From Diogma glabrata (lineage: Eukaryota > Arthropoda > Insecta > Diptera > Cylindrotomidae): a DNA stretch of 64,000 bases. The stretch spans positions 247,455,666-247,519,665 of the forward strand of contig OY856188.1 of assembly GCA_963693315.1 (NCBI GenBank). The letters are read 5' to 3'. The translations under genes were made by a program, and so were the position numbers. Under the pieces are notes generated by a model. It had not been told where the DNA came from, did not search any database, and saw only the letters and a list, made by a program, of their open reading frames with translations. Shown here in pieces: positions 55,357 to 64,000 of the stretch. Each line of letters begins with the position of its first letter. Position 1 is the stretch's first letter.

Positions 55357-56717
55357 TCGATTGGTTAAAATTCACTACAGACCAGTGAAAATAGATTTTT
55401 GTGAGGAAAAAATTAGTAACAGCATAAAACTTTAGGATAAGGAAGAAAATATTGCGCAAATGATAGGAAAGATAAATTAAAGGTGATCTGAGGTACGAGG
55501 GTGAAATGGGGTGAGCTTTTAGGGGTAGAAAATGGTTTTTCACAATTTTAAGCGAAACTAGACTTTCTATCGAAAAAAGTTTAAAGTAAAGTTGTAGGTA
55601 ATAAAAAGGTCTATAACTTTTAAATAGAACATTTTTTCACATAACCTAAAATTTGCCGTGAAAATATGTGGAATAAACCGAGAAAAAACGGTCGTTTCGT
55701 TTTTAATTTTTATCTCCCACAAAAAAAAATTTACACGCAATTTGGTGAAAACGTACCTTATCATATCCCTAATACACTGTAATTTTTTGGATTCAAAATA
55801 TTTATTTTTACGTTTGATTTTGATTTTAAACCAAAAAAGTGACCTCATTTTCACACGAAAATTCTCTCGTGCTGGAAACAGTGTTTTCAAAAGAATCTGT
55901 AATCTTTATTTTTGTTGAAACGTCTACTTTTAGATGCAGTAAAAAAAATGAACATTACCATGGAAAAAATTCATATGTTTTAAGGATTTCAACGGTTAAT
56001 TTGAACAAATAATGTATATTTTTAAACAATTATTGAAAAATAACTTTTTAAAATCAAGTTTAATCAGTTTTTCACATTTTCTGGCAAATGTTTTCGAGAT
56101 TATGATATGTTAAAGTTTATTTTTTTTACACCATCTAAAAGGAGACGTTTCAACAAAAATAAAGATTACTGATTTATTATAAAAATCTGTTTCCAGCACA
56201 GGAGAATTTTCGTGTTAAAATCAGGTCAATTTTTTGGTTTAAAATCAAAATCAAACGTAAAAATAAAGATTTTGATTCCAAAAATTACAGCGTACTGGTC
56301 CATAAGGTACAAATGCCCATAAGGTACGTTTTCACCAAATTGTGTGAAAAAAAAAATTTTGTGGGAGATAAAAATTAAAAATGAAAAGACTTTTTTCTCG
56401 GTTTTTTCTATTTTCACGGCAAAATTTTTGTTGTTGTGTGAAAATTTTCTATAAAAGTTATAGACCTTTTTACTACCTACAACTTTTACTTTAAACTTTT
56501 TCGGTATAAGGTCTAGTTTCGCTGAAAACCGTGAAAAACAATTTTCTGCCCCTAAAAGTCACTCCATTTTACCTTCATAATTCGGATCACCTTTAATTTA
56601 TGTTTCCATCATTTGCGAAAAGTGTTCTTCCTTATCCAATAGTTTTCATGCTGTTACTAATTTTTCCCTCACAAAAATCTATTTTCACTGGTCTATAGTG
56701 AATTTTAACCAATTGAA
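55357..56717. mobile_element. fold-back element with ~600-bp inverted arms
   Basis: Arms 55357-55953 and 56115-56717 are inverted copies over their whole length with scattered substitutions, around a 161-nt loop. Shared blocks include ATTCACTACAGACCAGTG, TTAAAGGTGATCTGA, CAATTTGGTGAAAACGTACC and ATTTTTGTTGAAACGTCT. ORFs on both strands are mirror images and not genes. A transcript would fold into a ~600-bp double-stranded stem. Confidence 0.85.
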
Positions 56718-56756
56718 ATTTCAACTAGGGGTCAAATACGAAAAACCTGATCAGCA

Positions 56757-56859
56757 GCCAAATTCTGTAATTGTGAAGCGGTGAAGTGATAAGTTTTTTA
56801 ATGAAAAGAAACGAAGAAATTTTTATCACTTCACCGCTTCACAATTACAGAATTTGGCT
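56757..56859. repeat. perfect 37-bp hairpin
   Basis: Arms 56757-56793 and 56823-56859 are exact complements with a 29-nt AT-rich loop. Each contains TTGTGAAGCGGTGAAGTGAT or its complement. It sits 40 bp beyond the large fold-back. Confidence 0.92.
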
Positions 56860-57177
56860 ACTGGGCCGGATATATTCAAATACGGTTAACCCTAAAAGGG
56901 TATTCTAAATCAGGCTCGGAACAGGCCCACATCAGATTGCCCTAATAGAGGTTGCCCTTGGACTGACCAGGCCCTGATCACGCCCTGACTATATAGGTTT
57001 TCCTCAACTACTTACTGCTCGGGTAGTTGACAGTGAAGCCAATATAAAATAATGGTTTTGACTTCCTTTTTCTTCTGATCTGAACTCTTGATAAAATCAC
57101 ATCACACTAATACATATAATTGAATATAAATTCCAGTTTCCTTGTTCAATTAAGTAAAACTTTACTCAATTTAATTA

Positions 57178-58665
57178 AAACTTAATTACTTCGGTCTGAA
57201 AGACCTAAGTATTACATTCATGAGCTCAAAGTGAAATTCTTACCCCCACTTTTTTTTGACATTTCTCGACGTTTTAGGACCTCCTGATTCTAAAAAAGCA
57301 AAAAAAAAAAATGCATGTCTGTCTGCCGGCCGTCCGTCCGGCCGTCATTACCTACGCTACAGGGAAAACCGCTGGACGGATTTCAAAAATTTTTTTTTCT
57401 AAAAATAGGTATACTCAAGGGACAGGTCCAAAAGGACGCTGTGCTCGATAACTGTACCGGAAGTGTGTCAAAAAAATCATTATGTGTGTCAAAAATAGCA
57501 AATTTTCATATTTTTGGCTTAAAAAACGTTCATTTTAAGTGATTACGAGTAGCAACATTAAATTTGGAGAAATCTTGATGGTCGGGATTGGTATGTGAGA
57601 TCAAAAACTAGATTTTTGCATTATAATTTTGTCACAAAAATGTTGTCAAGTTTGTCAAAAGAAAGATTTTTATTTATTTTTGTACCTAATTTTTTGGAAA
57701 AAAAATAAAATTGTTTCTTTGAAATGAAATTTTATTATTACTATCGAGAATTATGGCAATATAAGTTTGTCAAAAAAATGTTGTCAAGTGTGTCAAAAGA
57801 TTTTTATTTAGTTTTTTATCGAATTTTTTGAAAAAAACTCAATTGCTTCTTGGAAATGAAATTTTATTATTATTATTGAGAATTATGGCATTATAAGTTT
57901 GTCAAAAAATAATGTCAAGTGTGTCAAAAAACGATTTTATTTATTTTTAGCCAATTTTTTTGGAAAAAAAATGAGCTGTTTTTATCACATAAATGTAATT
58001 TATAAATGAAATTGGACATGGAAATTTTTGAATTTGTTATAGTTTTTGAAATATTTTTGGAATTTTAAAAAGTTTGTATTTTTGATTTTGTAATAATTTT
58101 TGCAATATTTTTAGAATTTCGGAAAAAGTTTTAATTTTTGATTTTGTAAGAATTTTTGGAATATTTTTAGAATTTTGAAAAATTTTTAATTTTTGATTTT
58201 ATTATAATTCTTGGAATTTTGAAAAAATTTTCAATTTTTGATTTGTAATAATTTTTGCAATATTTTTAGATTTTTGGAAAAAGTTTGAATTTTTAAGATT
58301 TTTGAAATATTATTGGATTTAGAAAAAATTTAAATATTTGATTTTATTCTAATTTTTGGAATATTTTTGGAATTTTGAAAAAGTTTGATTTTATTTCATT
58401 TAACAATATTTTTGGAATTTTGATTATAATTTTCCGGCAACGTATTGATGGTTCGTGCTAGTTTTGTAATAAACTTTTAAACAGATATAAAAAATACTAG
58501 TTCTTTAACAAAGAGTTGTGTTTGATATACATCGCTGCCCAAAACTAAAAACCATGTCCTCATAAAAGTTTTTTGCCGAAAACTATATCAAAATCCTTAA
58601 CCCAGACCGAAGTCTTGATATCTCAGAGCTGTGAGATTTCAGCCCCTCCATATTTTACTTTATTT
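57178..58665 (-). repeat. composite repeat E, copy 2 (inverted)
   Basis: Same modules as 4550-6665 in reverse: GGTCTGAAAGACCTAAGTAT, GC-rich GCCGGCCGTCCGTCCGGCCG, ~136-bp units, ~57-bp minisatellite (about 58020-58440), and the head ending CCCCTCCATATTTTAC. It lacks the LINE-B insert and so gives its empty site near 57620. Confidence 0.8.
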
Positions 58666-58717
58666 AATTAACGGGTGTGACAACTCCACTCTCTGATATT
58701 GACAAATCAGTTAACGT

Positions 58718-59103
58718 GCTGGTGGATGAACTCTGCTCAGTCAACGGTAGCATCATTTAACTATGAATGTTCCTCGTTATTATTAAGCGGACCTTAAACT
58801 AACTCTATGATGTTAACTTTAATCAGTAATCAAGATTATGTGTCACATGATCAATAAGTATGCCACTAGCTGGATGTTTGGCAGCCGTATTTTAGTTTTG
58901 TTCCTGCAAATTTTTAAAACAAATTTGCTTATCTCTTAATTTTTTTATATTTTTTTTATTTATTTTATTTAATAAAAATAAACAAATACAATATCATCAC
59001 CTCAGAACGCATGTTGTTGTGGGACGTAGTTCTTAAAAGATTTTTTTGTGTTTTATTGACACATATTGAAACTCTCTACTCCACAGCACATTTTATTAAA
59101 ATA
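58718..59103 (+). mobile_element. SINE-like element: R1 head plus LINE-B tail
   Basis: The head starts GTGCTGGTGGATGAACTCTG and runs through CACATGATCAATAAGTATGC and CCACTAGCTGG. After a T-rich spacer comes the LINE-B-type tail from CCTCAGAACGCATGTTGTTG to ACAGCACATTTTATT. Same module order as at 31.8 and 63.5 kb. Confidence 0.6.
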
Positions 59104-60165
59104 ATTATTTCTCGGTCATACTGGACGCACACTTTTATCACATATTGTGATAAAATTGAGTAGTATTAAAGCCTATTGGATATCGATATGTAATTTAAAA
59201 TGTTATCAGCAATAAAATAAAATATTAAAATATCTTTGAACTTTATTGAAATATTATTTGAATACATAAAGTGGGCAGAACCCGATAAGAAATTTCATTA
59301 GATTGGTTGTGAATATTGTTCTTTCAAAACCTTACCAGTTAATTAATCTTATCGAATTATCACATATTAAATTAGTTAATCAGTCTCTAAATAGAGCAAT
59401 TTAGATCTCTAATTAAAATAATTAATTAAGAATACATAAATTTTTTTTTTCTTATTTTTCGTAAGCAGTTTACATATAATTTCGAATGAAATCAATTTAT
59501 TCCATCAAATAAATTAAGCAAAAGTATTAAAAATTCATAAAAAATGGTAAAAAAAAGATTAAGAAAACCATAATAAAAAAATAAAATTTTTTTTTGCGAT
59601 CGTAGCTAAAAAGAATTTCGGTAGTAAAAAAATGCGGTAACCAGTGGAAATATTTAAAAGATGACGAAGTAAACATAAAAAAAAAAATAACATGCAAAAA
59701 GGGTTAAGTTTTTTTTTTTTTTGCAGATTTATTATGTTCTTAAATTTTTTTGTAACAACAAAAAAACAGTTGCAAAAAACAGGTCGATTGTCTGAGAAAA
59801 ATTTACTGGTTTACAGATATATCAAAATAAAATGTATTTCTTTCTTATCTTATAATTTATGTGATTTGTTTTTTTTTTTTGTACGAAAATATGCGGTTAT
59901 TGTTAGATGTAGTAAAAGATTACTTTGTTGCTAGGCGAATATGCTTGTGTGAAAAAGGTTTATGCAAAGTTTTGATTGATCTTTTCTGATGACTTGTGTT
60001 GAGAATTAAAAAGAAATAAAAATATGTAATGCTATTTGTAAACGATGAGTGTTAAAACATTTACTTATCAATCCCTATCTCTATATGCAGTTTATACGGT
60101 TATTAAAAAGGGTTAGAGAGATTAAAAGATAAATAGAGTGATACAAAGTGAAAAAGAGAGGTAAG
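59104..60165. other. unassigned AT-rich stretch
   Basis: About 1 kb with no recognised feature. Confidence 0.5.
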
Positions 60166-61859
<1,694 letters not shown>

Positions 61860-62515
61860 AGAATTTAAAAATATTCCAAAAATTCTTACAAAATCAAAAA
61901 TACAAACTTTTTTCAAATTCGAAAAAATTTCAAACAGTAAAACAAATTCAAAAATTTCCATGTCACATTTACGTCATTCAAACAGCTAAATTTTTTTTCC
62001 TAAAAATTCCTTTTTTTTGACATACTTGACAATACTTTTTTGACAAACTTATAATGACAATAAATTTCTCAATAATAATAATATCATGTTTATTATTACA
62101 TTTCATTTCATCCAATAAACTAATTTTTTATAAAAAAAAAATGAAAATCATTCTTCGATTTGACACACACTTGACATTATTTTTTTGACAAACTTATAAT
62201 GCCATAATTCTCTATAATAATGCTAAAATTTCATGTCATACAAATAATTAATTTTATTTTTTCCAAAAAATTAGGTAAAAAATAAATAAACCGAAGTAAA
62301 ATCTTTCTTTTGACACACTTGAAAACATCTTTTTGACAAACTTATAATGCCATAATTCTTAATAATAATAATAAAATTTCATGTCATACAAATAATTAAT
62401 TTAATTTTTTTCCAAAAAATTGGTTCGAGAAATGCCAAAAAAAACATGGGTTAAGAATTTGCAAAAATGCAATACTTAAGTTTTTTCAAAACCGAAGTAA
62501 TTTATATATTCGAGT
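61860..62515 (+). repeat. composite repeat E, copy 3 (partial)
   Basis: It holds a short stretch of the 57-bp minisatellite (about 61865-61960), then 136-bp units with TTGACACACACTTGACATTA and GACAAACTTATAATGCCATA, then the closing block near 62430-62510 with AATACTTAAGTTTTTTC. Head and GC-rich tract are missing. Confidence 0.7.
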
Positions 62516-63485
62516 CTCGTCGCACTAAATAATAAATCACACGCACTAAACAATAAATAAAAAATCACTCACACTAAATAATAAGTCACACTAAGTTAAA
62601 TATAAAATAAATATAACAGAGAGCAAGATAATTGTAATCATTTGTTATTTTCTTGTTTCTTATTCTCATTTTTTTGATTTATAATTTGTTTTTTTTTTTT
62701 CTTATTTTTGAATTTGATTTTTTTTCGGTTTAAGTTTGGTGTGTAAGTGTGGTATAGTAAGTAAAGATTTTGTTGTATTTTAAGTAAAATAAAAAAAATT
62801 GTGTTTGTCATATATGATTTGTGTGTGTTTCTCTATACTTTTTAATAAAGGCAATAAACACCAATTGATAGTACGAATAATCCAAGTTTGTTGAAAATAA
62901 TGATAATATATTATAAATAATTTTACTATCGTTCCTCTTGATTCATATTTTGTTTTTTTTTATTGAATTTGATGTTTTTCTCAGTTAATAACAGTGTGGA
63001 ACTGTGGTTAAGTAAGCAAAGATTTTATGTATTTAGACGATAAAAACACAGCTATTTCACAGTTTTAAGTTTTCACTTGTCGGCAGTCCTCAAGACAGCC
63101 TTGTGTTTTTATTTGTCTGTAGTTCCGACAAATAAAAAAGAATAAAACTATTACGCTCCACCTAATTTTTTCAAACGTTGAACGAAATACAAAACCCTTA
63201 ATAATACAAGATCAATCTTCACCACAACATGAGATTATATTAACTGAAAATACCTTGCATAATAAAACAAACTGAGACCGCGGCTGTTTTTTGTTCTGTG
63301 TGCAAAGACCATTGAATCAACGCAACACAATAAAGCAATTTTTTCGATTGTATTTTATAAAAAATCTTCCGCATGGAGGGATCAATTTTTTTTATTTGTA
63401 CATTTTAATTATTTCTGATCTACGAGTGTGGCAACTTCGCGTACAGCAATCTGCTATTGACATACGAGCTGAGCAAGATAACGTA
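62516..63485. other. unassigned AT-rich stretch
   Basis: About 1 kb with no recognised gene or repeat. A short run of AATAAATCACACGCACTAAA-like repeats occurs at about 62526-62600. Confidence 0.5.
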
Positions 63486-63800
63486 ATGTGCTGGCGGATG
63501 AAACTCTATTCAGTCAAAGGTAGCACCCTCAATCCCTCAAACCCTCAAATTTGCTGGTTATCTTTTATTTTATGTTTTCTTTCCTATCATGATATATTGC
63601 CTATGTCATATTTTATATGTGATTGGATTTATTGTTTAGTTATCTCTTCTTCAAAAAAATATAAACAAAAACAAACAATAAAACTGATTTGCGTCTATCA
63701 AATCCTTAGAACGCATGTTGTTGTGGAAGTTGGTCTTAAAAGGTTTTATGTGTTGTTGTGATAGATTTTGTTATTTCTACTACACAACACATTTTTTAAT
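63486..63800 (+). mobile_element. SINE-like element: short R1 head plus LINE-B tail
   Basis: The head GTGCTGGCGGATGAAACTCT, then CAGTCAAAGGTAGCACCCTC (internally shortened), and after a T-rich spacer the tail from AACGCATGTTGTTGTGG to CTACTACACAACACATTTTT. This is the shortest of the three head-plus-tail copies. The 156-aa frame across it has no family features. Confidence 0.6.
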
Positions 63801-64000
63801 TAAAAATTATTGCAACGCTAAATAAATCAAAATTAAAAATTATTGCAAGGCTAACTTCACCACAGCTCTGGAAACATAGTGTTCTGGATATATAATGAGC
63901 TAATATCCATCAAATACTTTAATTAAAAGGTAACCAATGTTATAAATTTCACGTAGTTCTAATTATAAAAAATAAAGCAGTAGTATCCCAGCACACATAA

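Larger units (their letters stand above)
51991..57026. mobile_element. 5-kb region bounded by inverted CTACCCGAGCAG
   Basis: CTACCCGAGCAG (51991-52002) recurs inverted at 57015-57026. Inside each end is a ~130-200 bp GC-richer zone packed with ATCAGG and CCTGAT motifs (51993-52200 and 56890-57010). Such clustered subterminal motifs suit a non-autonomous DNA transposon. The interior is a collection of palindromic modules listed separately. I found no convincing target duplication and no transposase, so the boundaries are tentative. Confidence 0.5.

Noticed and set aside
55343..56417. Several 60-110 aa ORFs on both strands
   Set aside because: They are mirror images within the fold-back arms and show no family features.

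Overview
The window reads as AT-rich insect DNA, most likely dipteran. The two U2 snRNA genes have the form I recall for flies, and the Ty1/copia element carries a primer site complementary to an internal part of initiator tRNA-Met, as in Drosophila copia. I could not identify the species. I found no convincing host protein-coding gene. The window is a nested graveyard of mobile elements around two U2 genes, as expected for heterochromatin or a repeat-rich intergenic region.

Layout. 0-6.7 kb: a fold-back element (1230-1960), a PIF/Harbinger transposase remnant (3807-4105), a possible small secreted peptide (4109-4390), and composite repeat family E (4550-6665) with a LINE-B fragment inserted in it. 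7.8-12.3 kb: a U2-bearing repeat arm (U2 on the minus strand) split by a 3.3-kb degenerate hAT element (8600-11922) with a clean 8-bp target duplication. 12.4-15.8 kb: nested palindromes, a 1.85-kb non-autonomous hAT (13215-15062) and a ~280-bp tandem repeat. 16.2-19.8 kb: a nearly complete LINE (LINE-A) with one frameshift. 20-24.2 kb: repeat F, a Ty3-like gag scrap, and a decayed pogo-like element (21318-24177) that contains a LINE-B fragment and a 42-bp-arm hairpin.

24.2-28.8 kb: a Ty1/copia element with 178-bp LTRs, intact AATTC target duplication, primer site and polypurine tract, but no protease and a 5'-truncated LINE-A inserted in its integrase. 28.8-31.8 kb: no recognised feature. 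31.8-38.1 kb: a SINE-like copy; LINE-B interrupted by a second DUF4371-type hAT (33354-36840), which itself holds a TA-flanked pogo-like MITE; then the second U2-bearing arm (U2 on the plus strand). 38.1-42.3 kb: an R2/NeSL-group reverse transcriptase element, a Crypton-like tyrosine recombinase gene with an apparent 54-nt intron, and a Ty3/gypsy integrase fragment joined directly to its stop codon.

42.3-48.1 kb: mostly unassigned, with a second full F copy. 48.1-52.0 kb: a decayed Ty3/gypsy element with ~160-bp LTRs. 52.0-57.0 kb: a region bounded by inverted 12-mers that holds a palindromic tandem array, a 1.36-kb fold-back with ~600-bp arms and a perfect 37-bp hairpin. 57.2-64 kb: inverted copy of E, SINE-like copies, a long (GA)n tract and a partial E copy.

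The order of events can partly be read from the nesting. LINE-B lay beside U2 before the U2 unit was duplicated. Each arm was then hit by a different hAT. Despite this decay the two 188-nt U2 genes look identical and their upstream regions are well conserved, while the DNA just 3' of them has diverged.
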